A program made the translations under genes and the position numbers. Below, piece after piece: positions 7,150 to 13,571 of a stretch of DNA of 13,571 nucleotides; the first letter of the stretch is position 1; every line of letters begins with the position of its first letter. Source of the stretch: JBNGDW01 sp049975325 (GTDB lineage Bacteria > Cloacimonadota > Cloacimonadia > JGIOTU-2 > JBNGDW01). The DNA lies in assembly GCA_049975325.1 (NCBI GenBank), contig JBNGDW010000040.1, positions 1-13,571 of the forward strand. Direction: 5' to 3'. The notes beneath the pieces are model-generated. The model ran no database searches, was not told where the DNA came from, and saw only the letters and a list, made by a program, of their open reading frames with translations.

Positions 7150-7926
7150 TTATTTTGCAATACCTCTTTTGGAGGCTGAAACAAACTCTAAAAAGTGTTG
7201 AATTTCAGGGGTCAACTCTATTGTAGTTTTTATCTTATTAACGGCCTGACTGGTATTTAGGTGTGAGTAGTAAAAAACCTTAACCACCTTTTTAAGACGA
7301 GCTATTGTCTCTTGCGAAAAGTTGTTTCTTTTTAGCCCGACTATGTTCAGGCTATAGGTTTTATATGGTGACCCTGCGCCTAATGTGTACGGTGCTATGT
7401 CTTTGGTCACCCTAGACAAGCCCCCAACAAAAGCAAAACAGCCAATTTTTACGAATTGATGTACAGGAGTCATTCCGCCTATACTTGCATGGTGTTCTAT
7501 GCGTATATGGCCACTTAAATTTACACAGTTAGCCAATATGACATTATCATCAATTTGACAATCATGTGCAACATGTACATAAGCCATCAGAAGGCAGTTT
7601 TTCCCTATCCTGGTTGGATGTTCAAGACTGGTGGAACGATGTACTGTTACGAACTCTCTAATTATAGTATTTGAGTCTATAACCGTGAGAGTGGGTTCTC
7701 CTTTGTACTTAAGGTCCTGGGGAGCCATTCCAATAACTGAGGAATGAAAGATATGACAATTTTTGCCAATAGAGGTATTGCCATCAATAATAACATTTGA
7801 ATCTATAATAACACCTTTACCAAGATGAACATCCGGACCCACCTGTGAATACGGACCAATCTTTACGCCCTCTTCAAGTGCTGCGTGGCTATCTACTATT
7901 GCGGTCGGATGTATTTCTACACTCAT
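7150..7926 (-). CDS. lpxA: Acyl-ACP--UDP-N-acetylglucosamine O-acyltransferase LpxA
   Basis: LpxA transfers a 3-hydroxyacyl chain from ACP to the 3-OH of UDP-GlcNAc, the first step of lipid A synthesis, in the cytoplasm. The 258-residue protein has the left-handed beta-helix hexapeptide repeats from about 5 to 185 and a helical C-terminal domain. Catalytic His121 lies in YVHVAHDC, aligned with E. coli His125, and His118 with His122. GGMTPVHQF (150-158) and NIVGLKRNNFS (194-204) are LpxA-specific and separate it from other acyltransferases. Gly169 aligns with the E. coli Gly173 'hydrocarbon ruler' that allows a C14 acyl chain, so a long 3-hydroxy acyl substrate is inferred. Its ATG overlaps the lpxC-fabZ stop as ATGA, indicating translational coupling. 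It is the last lpx gene here and no lpxB follows. Confidence 0.96.
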   Translation of the reverse strand: MSVEIHPTAIVDSHAALEEGVKIGPYSQVGPDVHLGKGVIIDSNVIIDGNTSIGKNCHIFHSSVIGMAPQDLKYKGEPTLTVIDSNTIIREFVTVHRSTSLEHPTRIGKNCLLMAYVHVAHDCQIDDNVILANCVNLSGHIRIEHHASIGGMTPVHQFVKIGCFAFVGGLSRVTKDIAPYTLGAGSPYKTYSLNIVGLKRNNFSQETIARLKKVVKVFYYSHLNTSQAVNKIKTTIELTPEIQHFLEFVSASKRGIAK

Positions 7927-9326
7927 TTTTTCACCACCTTTGCCTTGAATTCACCTTCACAGGCAAGCATTCCATCAATATACGCCTCTCCTTCCATAAT
8001 ATTAAGTCCTCCCTTTGATTTAATCCTTCTCATATGGAATTCCAATCTATCTCCTGGTTGCACAGTTTTGCGAAACTTTACCTTATCAATACCTACAAAA
8101 TATGCAAGATATTCTTTAGGATTATCATAATCATTGAGAATAAGGATACCGCCAGTTTGTGCCATAGCCTCTATAATCAGAACACCTGGCATAACAGGAT
8201 GTCCTGGGAAATGTCCCTGGAAAAAGGGCTCATTTGCTGTTACATTCTTGATACCCACGATTGATTCTCCGGCAACAAATTCAGTTATTTTATCAACCAG
8301 CAGAAAGGGATAGCGGTGGGGGAGTATCCTTTTAATCGCCTCAACATCGAATACAACATCTTTTGTTGCTTTCTTTTGATATTTTTTCTTTAAAGTTTCA
8401 TTCTCGTATAACTTACGGATTTTTTTTAGCAATTCAATATTCGTTTTATGTCCAGAACGCGCTGCCAGAATATGTCCCTTGAAGAAGATACCAAGCAAGG
8501 CAATATCTCCAATAAGGTCTACTACTTTATGGCGAACAAATTCATTATAATAACGCAGAGGTTCAGGATTAAGTATATTATCTTTATTCAGTTTAAAATC
8601 TCCTTTATAATTGAAAAGTTTACGTAGCTTTTCTTGATCATCTTGGGAGATATTCTCTTCGCCAATCACGACCGCATTTCCTAAACTCCCACCTTTAATC
8701 AGTCCGGCCTCGCAAAGTTGTATGACATCTTTTAGGAAACAGAAGGTTCGAGCAGATGCAAATCCTTCTTCAAATTCATCTTTCAATGAAATCATAGAAG
8801 TATATTGAGGTTTTAGTAGGGGATGGTTAAAGTCAATGAAAAAGGTTATTTTAAGAGAGTCTGAAGGCACGACCACAACATCCACATTATCCTCTGGTAC
8901 CGAAAAGGAAAGAGGCTTTTCCAGTTCAAGATAGAGTCTTTTTGCATTTTGCTCAACAATTCCGCTTTTTCGCAATGCTTTCACAAATTCAATAGCACTT
9001 CCATCTGCCACTGGAATTTCTTCTCCATCTATTTCTACAATAATATTATCAATTTCAAGCCCTCTAATTGCAGCGAGTACATGCTCTACAGTTGCCACTT
9101 TTGCATTGTTAATACCCAGATTAGTGCCTCGTTCAAGACTGATTACATGTTTGAGGTCTGCGGGGATTTCTGGCTTTCCTGGAAGGTCGATACGCCTGAA
9201 TATAATCCCTGTATTTTCCGGAGCCGGCTTAAATGTAACAGTACCTATCTTACCCGTATGAAGTCCGATACCTGTATAACTTATAGGTTTTTGGATTGTA
9301 CATTGTTTTTCTTCATCTTGATTCAT
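7923..9326 (-). CDS. lpxC/fabZ: Bifunctional LpxC-FabZ: UDP-3-O-acyl-GlcNAc deacetylase fused to 3-hydroxyacyl-ACP dehydratase
   Basis: The 467 residues are a natural fusion. The N-terminal 1-305 is LpxC, the zinc deacetylase that commits the pathway to lipid A. It has the zinc/catalytic Glu81-His82 (VEHVLAA), His266 and Asp270 (HKVVDLIGD), and His293 (SGHKTN). A Lys-rich linker (305-325) joins FabZ (about 326-467), which dehydrates 3-hydroxyacyl-ACP in fatty acid elongation. Its catalytic His372 lies in FFQGHFPGHP and Glu386 in LIIEAMAQ. The frame is continuous and both active sites look intact, so the fusion is real and not a sequencing error. The same fusion is known in Bacteroidota and relatives. 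It places two enzymes competing for 3-hydroxyacyl-ACP on one chain. The gene overlaps the lpxD end by 14 nt and the lpxA start by 4 nt. AAGGAG lies 9 nt before the start. Confidence 0.97.
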   Translation of the reverse strand: MNQDEEKQCTIQKPISYTGIGLHTGKIGTVTFKPAPENTGIIFRRIDLPGKPEIPADLKHVISLERGTNLGINNAKVATVEHVLAAIRGLEIDNIIVEIDGEEIPVADGSAIEFVKALRKSGIVEQNAKRLYLELEKPLSFSVPEDNVDVVVVPSDSLKITFFIDFNHPLLKPQYTSMISLKDEFEEGFASARTFCFLKDVIQLCEAGLIKGGSLGNAVVIGEENISQDDQEKLRKLFNYKGDFKLNKDNILNPEPLRYYNEFVRHKVVDLIGDIALLGIFFKGHILAARSGHKTNIELLKKIRKLYENETLKKKYQKKATKDVVFDVEAIKRILPHRYPFLLVDKITEFVAGESIVGIKNVTANEPFFQGHFPGHPVMPGVLIIEAMAQTGGILILNDYDNPKEYLAYFVGIDKVKFRKTVQPGDRLEFHMRRIKSKGGLNIMEGEAYIDGMLACEGEFKAKVVKK

Positions 9327-10413
9327 TATCTTTTTCTCCTTCAGGAATGTGTAGCTTATCTTGCTTTATGTCTAGGCCCATTGATTTTGCCAATTTATAG
9401 AGAATTTTGCGCATTTCCGGAAGTTTTCTCATAGCAGCGATGATTCTTCGTTGTTCTTGAGCCTCTGTGGCAGGATAACCAAAGATTGTTTTTCCATCAG
9501 GCACATGATTGGTTACTCCGGATTGAGCGGCTATCTTAACATTTTTTCCTATTTTTATATGGTCAGCCACTCCCACCTGCCCAGCAAGAATGGAGTTCTC
9601 GCCAACCTCACAACTCCCTGCAATTCCTGTCTGGGCACAGATAATAGCATTGGGTCCGATCGTAACATTATGGGCAATTTGAACTAAATTATCAATTTTT
9701 GTCCCATGTTTTATAATAGTATCACCAAGCGTACCTCGATCAATGGTAGTATTTGCCCCAATTTCTACATCATCCTCAATAATTACTCTACCGAGTTGCG
9801 GTATTTTTCTATGTTTCTTTCCATCCCAAAAATATCCAAATCCATCTGCCCCGATTACAGTTCCAGCATGAATTCGCACATTCTTGCCAATAACCGTTTC
9901 AGGATAGATAGTAACGCTTGAAAATATATGACTCCCATCTCCTATGGAGGAGTTATGCTTGATAATGGAGTTATCTTCAATATATACTCCTTCCCCCAGA
10001 GATACACCATCTTCTATGACTACATGGCTTCCGATTTTTACATTCTCCGGCAGGATAACATCTCGCGCTATCAAAGCTGTCTGGTGGACATTTTTTCCGA
10101 TTAGCTTTTGCTCTTCTCTTTTCAGTAGAAAAGCAATAACGGAGAGGAACGAAAGGTACGGGTGCTTACATAAAATATAATTTTTGGAAGGGAGCTTATT
10201 TAGTTCTATGGTTTCTGGAACAATGATTGCACCAGACTGAGAAGCAAGCAGGTCTTTTAAATATTTTTTGTCCTGATAGAAAGCGAGGGATGTATTATCC
10301 GCTTCATCCAGTGTTGCTACGGCTGAGATTTTCGTCTCAGAGGCTGAAACCAGTTTGCCATCTGCAATCCTTGCTACTTCATCAAGGCTTAAACTAGTTT
10401 GGAATCTTTTCAT
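9313..10413 (-). CDS. lpxD: UDP-3-O-(3-hydroxyacyl)glucosamine N-acyltransferase LpxD
   Basis: LpxD adds the second 3-hydroxyacyl chain, to the 2-amino group exposed by LpxC. The 366 residues split into the uridine-binding N-terminal domain (1-105, TSLAFYQDKKY like the SLTFLANPKY region of E. coli), a hexapeptide beta-helix (about 108-310) and a C-terminal helical extension (318-350). Catalytic His248 lies in LVQIAHNVTIG, matching E. coli His239. GADGFGY (188-194) and NTTIDRGTLGDT (221-232) are LpxD hallmarks. It is somewhat longer than the E. coli protein because of a charged tail. The Shine-Dalgarno is weak (AAGAAG about 9 nt upstream), so it may depend on coupling to skp, 69 nt upstream. 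The 3' end overlaps lpxC-fabZ by 14 nt. Confidence 0.96.
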   Translation of the reverse strand: MKRFQTSLSLDEVARIADGKLVSASETKISAVATLDEADNTSLAFYQDKKYLKDLLASQSGAIIVPETIELNKLPSKNYILCKHPYLSFLSVIAFLLKREEQKLIGKNVHQTALIARDVILPENVKIGSHVVIEDGVSLGEGVYIEDNSIIKHNSSIGDGSHIFSSVTIYPETVIGKNVRIHAGTVIGADGFGYFWDGKKHRKIPQLGRVIIEDDVEIGANTTIDRGTLGDTIIKHGTKIDNLVQIAHNVTIGPNAIICAQTGIAGSCEVGENSILAGQVGVADHIKIGKNVKIAAQSGVTNHVPDGKTIFGYPATEAQEQRRIIAAMRKLPEMRKILYKLAKSMGLDIKQDKLHIPEGEKDNESR

Positions 10414-10482
10414 ACGAAAGCACTTCTTAGTTTGGAGAACTATAGCTACAGATTGCTCTCAGATTTTTTGCAGAAATTATTC

Positions 10483-11037
10483 TTATTCTTTTTCCACGGA
10501 TTCGCTGATTTTTTCCATCACAAGTTCTGTGATATCGAGACTTTCTTTTGCATATAGCACGATTTCACCCTGTAGGGTATAGGCATTGAGGATAAGGTCA
10601 AAATCATTTTCTTCAGCCACCTGATTTATGGCAGTGATGATTTTTTCACTAATTGGCTGTAGCAGTTCCTGCTGTCTTTGCATGGCGCGGTTCTGCAGAG
10701 TTGAGGCAAGCTCATAATATTCGCGCTCTTTCTTTTCGATCAAGGCGAGTTTTTCTTCTTTACGCTCTTCCGAGACAATAGGGGGAAGATTGTCATATTC
10801 ATTTTGAAGTCGTTCTATTTCCTGTTCTATTTCTTGAAGTTCACGCTGCCATTCACTGACATTTTGACTAAACTGTGCTTCTGCTTCTACTCTTTCAGGA
10901 AGTTGTTCATACACTCTCTCAACCTCTACATACCCTATTTTTAGTTCCTCTGCATAAAGCCCTATTGCGCCAAATATCAAGGGAATGGTGCAGAGGAGAA
11001 TGATTTTTTTGCTGTAATTCCATGAATTGAATCTCAT
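10483..11037 (-). CDS. skp: Periplasmic chaperone Skp/OmpH family
   Basis: At 184 residues it is near the usual Skp length. Residues 1-29 form a signal peptide (KKIILLCTIPLIFGAIGLYA, cleavage likely before EELK). The mature protein begins with the conserved KIGYVEVERV strand (33-42). A long Glu/Gln-rich coiled coil (about 50-125) forms the chaperone tentacle. The C-terminal part (126-176) returns to the trimer core, ending in a strand and helix. Skp binds unfolded outer-membrane proteins in the periplasm and hands them to the BAM complex, which fits its place 34 nt after bamA. AAGGAG lies 5 nt before the ATG. Sequence identity in this family is low, so the call rests on length, signal peptide, coiled coil and context. 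Confidence 0.88.
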   Translation of the reverse strand: MRFNSWNYSKKIILLCTIPLIFGAIGLYAEELKIGYVEVERVYEQLPERVEAEAQFSQNVSEWQRELQEIEQEIERLQNEYDNLPPIVSEERKEEKLALIEKKEREYYELASTLQNRAMQRQQELLQPISEKIITAINQVAEENDFDLILNAYTLQGEIVLYAKESLDITELVMEKISESVEKE

Positions 11038-11071
11038 AAGGACTCCTTGTCATCTATTTTTGTGTTAAAAA

Positions 11072-13354
11072 TTAGAAAATTGTACCTAACTGAAAATGAA
11101 ATTCCCACTTATCCTCAGTCTCTTTGTCGAATCCATAAGCATAGTCAAAGCCAAGCGGCCCAAATGGGGTCGTAATTCTGATACCGATTCCAGCACCTCT
11201 TTTTAAATCGTGAACATTGATATCACTGAAATGCTTGTAGGCATTACCAGCGTCAAAGAAGAGAACGCCAAAAAACTGGTCACCTGCAATCGGGATAGTT
11301 AGTTCAGTGGAAAGGATGAGTTCAGCGTTTCCACCTTCATATCCGGGCACACTTCGTTCAGCATAGCCCCGAATTCCATCCAGCCCAATACCACCAGGAT
11401 AGAACCTTTCTTCAGGTGGCACTGATTTTGAGTCACCGTAGGCACTTATATAACCGACTCTCCACTTCCAACCTAATGCTGTCTCCCAGAACAATGGCAG
11501 ATACCAATTTGTTTGAAGAATCTCTTTATAGAAATTTATATCACCCCGAAACGGTCCACCAGCCAATTGAGTAGATGATCGGATCAAAGAGCCTTGAGTG
11601 GGGCGGAATACATTATCCCTTCCATCCCTCTCCAGTGTGAGAGATACCTCACTGGTTAATTTTTTCCCTTCATCAGCCAGTTGCTGTAGTTCTTCTGAGA
11701 CATAATCATTGGCATCCAAGATATTGTATTCTTTTTGCGTAACAGAATAACCCACTGTAATTCGTGAATAATCTACCCACGGTATCAAAGTACCGGCTCG
11801 GATACCTCCGCCAGCCTCTTGTATCCTATAATTCCAGTCAGTCCAATCTCGGCGTGTATGATAAGCATCAACTCCCAGCAATAAATTCCTATCTGCTAAG
11901 TAGGGATTGGTAAAGCTGATATCATAGTCCTGAGTCACACTGCTAAACTCCCATTTCAAGGAGACTCTCCAGGCGTTTCCAAAGAGATTACTATGTGAGA
12001 GTCCGAGAAATCCAGTAAATTTATCCAATTGATCATAACTGATGCCCGCAGTCACTGTGCCTGCTACCTTTTCTTCCACCTCAAAAGTTATGTCCACATC
12101 CCCATCATCATTTATTGGTTGATAAGAAAGTCCAATGTTAGGTGTAAAAAATCCCAGATTATAGATATTTCTCTGACTTTGAATTATAAGAGACTGACGA
12201 AAATAATCCCCGGGCACTACTTCAAGCTGTCTCCTTACAATCTTTTCCTTTGTTTGCGTATTCCCCTGAATAAAGATCTTTCTTATCTTCACGTGATTAT
12301 TCTCTGAAATCTGGATAACAGCATTGACAGAATCTTTTACCTGTTTTATCTCAGGTTGAACCACAGAATAAATATATCCTTCTTCATAATAGAGCGAACG
12401 GATATCATGAAGCTGTTCTTCAAACTCTTGCTGATTAAAAACCTCTCCGGGCTTTATCTCAATAAGTGATAGAATCGTTTCATCGTCAAAGCGCGTATTT
12501 CCCTCTACAGAGACCTTGCCAACCTTGTATTTATTCCCCTCGTAAACATCTATTTGAAGGATAAGATTTCCTTTTTCATCATAGTCGTAATCCCAGCCTG
12601 TAACGTTTGCGTCAATGAACCCTTCTGAGTGGTAAAATTCTTCAATTCGGGTAAGGTCTTCCTCAAATTGATCTATCTTAAACACACCTGAACGGAAGAA
12701 ACTTTTCGTCTTAGTTTTCATCACTCCCCGCAATTTGTCTTCAGCCACCTGATGATTGCCAGTAAACTGGACATCATTCACGATTAGGCGTTCACCCTCA
12801 TCGATTAAGATTGTCAGGATAACATTATTGGGAGCGACTTTCTGGGTTTTTATATCTACTGATGCCAGCAGATACCCTTCCTGGTGATAAAGCGCGAGGA
12901 TTTTTTTCTTAACTTCAAATGCCCTGCTTTCAGACCAATAATCCCCCTCAACCAAGCGAGTGGAGTCAATTATAGCAGCTGTTTTCACTTTTTTATTCCC
13001 TGTGATAAGAAATTCTTCTATAATTGGTTTCTCCACAACTTTTATGATAAGTTCAACGCCTTTTTCGGTATCAATCTTATTTATCCGCACATCTTCAAAC
13101 AGGTCTAATTGATAGATATTTCGTATCGCTTCTGACACGCGCGCGGGAATATAGATATCGCCCAAAGCCAGTTGAGAGGCTGACTTGATAAGATCTGGGC
13201 TTACATTGATATTTCCTGTGACCGTGAGAGATGTGATATACTGATACTCCTGAGCCTCTGCCGAAGCAAAAGAGATAAGGAGCAACAGGATGAGAAGCAA
13301 TGGGAATTGCCTTTTCATAATCGGCTTTTTCATACTATCTTTCAAACTTTTCAT
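11072..13354 (-). CDS. bamA: Outer-membrane protein assembly factor BamA (Omp85)
   Basis: The 760 residues give a signal peptide, five POTRA domains (about 38-109, 110-187, 190-273, 276-352, 355-428) and a 16-strand-type beta-barrel (about 430-760). Each POTRA domain has the typical late G-N/T turn (VTGN, ITGN, FTGN, VEGN, IQGN). The barrel contains FYPGG (651-655) and IRGY (661-664), equivalent to the conserved VRGF loop-6 motif, and the protein ends in Phe as outer-membrane proteins do. BamA inserts barrel proteins into the outer membrane. The start is uncertain. ATGs at 13354, 13333 and 13318 are in frame and none has a good Shine-Dalgarno. The third, giving MKRQFPLLLILLLLISFASA, makes the cleanest signal peptide. 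The gene heads the skp-lpxD-lpxC/fabZ-lpxA cluster, as in many diderms, and a promoter lies just upstream. Confidence 0.95.
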   Translation of the reverse strand: MKSLKDSMKKPIMKRQFPLLLILLLLISFASAEAQEYQYITSLTVTGNINVSPDLIKSASQLALGDIYIPARVSEAIRNIYQLDLFEDVRINKIDTEKGVELIIKVVEKPIIEEFLITGNKKVKTAAIIDSTRLVEGDYWSESRAFEVKKKILALYHQEGYLLASVDIKTQKVAPNNVILTILIDEGERLIVNDVQFTGNHQVAEDKLRGVMKTKTKSFFRSGVFKIDQFEEDLTRIEEFYHSEGFIDANVTGWDYDYDEKGNLILQIDVYEGNKYKVGKVSVEGNTRFDDETILSLIEIKPGEVFNQQEFEEQLHDIRSLYYEEGYIYSVVQPEIKQVKDSVNAVIQISENNHVKIRKIFIQGNTQTKEKIVRRQLEVVPGDYFRQSLIIQSQRNIYNLGFFTPNIGLSYQPINDDGDVDITFEVEEKVAGTVTAGISYDQLDKFTGFLGLSHSNLFGNAWRVSLKWEFSSVTQDYDISFTNPYLADRNLLLGVDAYHTRRDWTDWNYRIQEAGGGIRAGTLIPWVDYSRITVGYSVTQKEYNILDANDYVSEELQQLADEGKKLTSEVSLTLERDGRDNVFRPTQGSLIRSSTQLAGGPFRGDINFYKEILQTNWYLPLFWETALGWKWRVGYISAYGDSKSVPPEERFYPGGIGLDGIRGYAERSVPGYEGGNAELILSTELTIPIAGDQFFGVLFFDAGNAYKHFSDINVHDLKRGAGIGIRITTPFGPLGFDYAYGFDKETEDKWEFHFQLGTIF

Positions 13355-13396
13355 AAGAGACTAATAATTTTAGACATCTCAGATTAAGTAAAGTTT

Positions 13397-13426
13397 TTTA
13401 TATAATAAGAAAAAATTTCTTATCAA
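13397..13426 (-). promoter_or_regulatory. Probable bamA-operon promoter with internal inverted repeat
   Basis: On the minus strand TTGATA (13426-13421) is followed by TATATA (16-nt spacing) or TATAAA (18-nt spacing) within 13404-13397. A perfect 8-bp inverted repeat, ATAAGAAA/TTTCTTAT with a 3-nt centre (13405-13423), fills the spacer and overlaps the -35. The leader to the first ATG would be about 36 nt. It is the best-placed promoter for the envelope operon, but local AT-richness weakens the case. Confidence 0.4.
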
Positions 13427-13443
13427 CAAGCAATTATAAAAAC

Positions 13444-13538
13444 AATGAATAATGAAAAGGGAAAAGGGGAATGGGGAAATGAGAAACAGGGAAAGGGGAA
13501 ATGGAAAAGGGAAAAGGGAAAAGGGAAAAGGGAAAAAA
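13444..13538. repeat. Purine-rich tandem repeat, heptad AAAAGGG
   Basis: Four perfect copies of AAAAGGG plus a partial fifth run from 13505 to 13536. They are preceded by degenerate copies (GAAAAGGG, GGGGAAT, GGGAAAGGGG) from about 13455. The plus strand is almost all purine across the tract. It lies upstream of the bamA promoter. Slippage-prone simple-sequence DNA is the plain reading, and no coding frame crosses it convincingly. Confidence 0.85.
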
Positions 13539-13552
13539 TTGATTAAAACTTG

Positions 13553-13568
13553 TCCGCCTACTGGCGGA
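13553..13568. repeat. GC-rich inverted repeat at window edge, possible dispersed element
   Basis: TCCGCC (13553-13558) and GGCGGA (13563-13568) are perfect inverted copies around TACT, a GC-rich island in AT-rich DNA. It lies 15 nt after the purine tract and 3 nt from the window end. It could be a REP-like intergenic repeat or part of a terminator of the next gene upstream. The flank is missing, so neither can be settled here. Confidence 0.5.
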
Positions 13569-13571
13569 AAC

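Noticed and set aside
7923..9326. Possible missed stop or frameshift joining separate lpxC and fabZ genes
   Set aside because: The frame is continuous, both domains are complete with active-site residues, a proper linker joins them, and the fusion is known in related phyla.
13441..13571. CRISPR array suggested by the regular purine repeats
   Set aside because: The unit is only 7 nt with no unique spacers, so it is simple-sequence repeat and not CRISPR.

Overview
The window is AT-rich bacterial chromosome from a diderm (Gram-negative type) organism. The evidence is a cluster for outer-membrane assembly and lipid A synthesis: BamA, a Skp/OmpH chaperone, LpxD, a fused LpxC-FabZ and LpxA. The LpxC-FabZ fusion and a secreted gingipain-type (C25) peptidase with a C-terminal propeller both point to the FCB superphylum (Bacteroidota, Chlorobiota, Cloacimonadota, Marinimicrobia and relatives). 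The best promoter in the window, TTGACA-17-TATAAA, is the ordinary sigma-70 type and not the unusual Bacteroidota type. I therefore lean to a non-Bacteroidota FCB lineage such as Cloacimonadota. That placement is inference from gene content, not a database result.

Layout. Positions 1-2763 (minus) hold a large secreted C25 peptidase gene that runs off the left edge. Positions 2873-3733 (minus) hold a HEAT-like repeat protein resembling the AlkD/AlkC DNA alkylation repair superfamily. It is divergent from the GTPase gene hflX at 4069-5412 (plus), with a 335-nt intergenic region between them. Convergent with hflX is a minus-strand block running to the right edge. In transcription order it is bamA (13354-11072), skp/ompH (11037-10483), lpxD (10413-9313), lpxC-fabZ (9326-7923), lpxA (7926-7150), then hup (7053-6781) and dnaN (6704-5577). 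The lpxD/lpxC-fabZ and lpxC-fabZ/lpxA junctions overlap, so at least that part is one operon. The hup-dnaN pair lies in the same direction after a 96-nt gap containing an inverted-repeat array. The last ~130 nt hold a purine-rich heptad repeat and a GC-rich inverted repeat.

How the genes work together. LpxA, LpxC and LpxD carry out the first three steps of lipid A synthesis. FabZ supplies fatty-acid flux from the same ACP pool. BamA and Skp insert and chaperone outer-membrane proteins, so envelope lipid and protein assembly are co-expressed. HU and the sliding clamp add a chromosome-maintenance module downstream. lpxB, often next after lpxA in Proteobacteria, is absent from this window.

I see no phage, insertion sequence, CRISPR array, tRNA or rRNA, and nothing that clearly constitutes a new biological system. 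The points most worth a second look are non-coding: the hup leader palindromes, the strong hairpin between hup and dnaN, the inverted repeat inside the likely bamA promoter, and the repeat at the right edge. The architecture of the C25 protein is also of interest.
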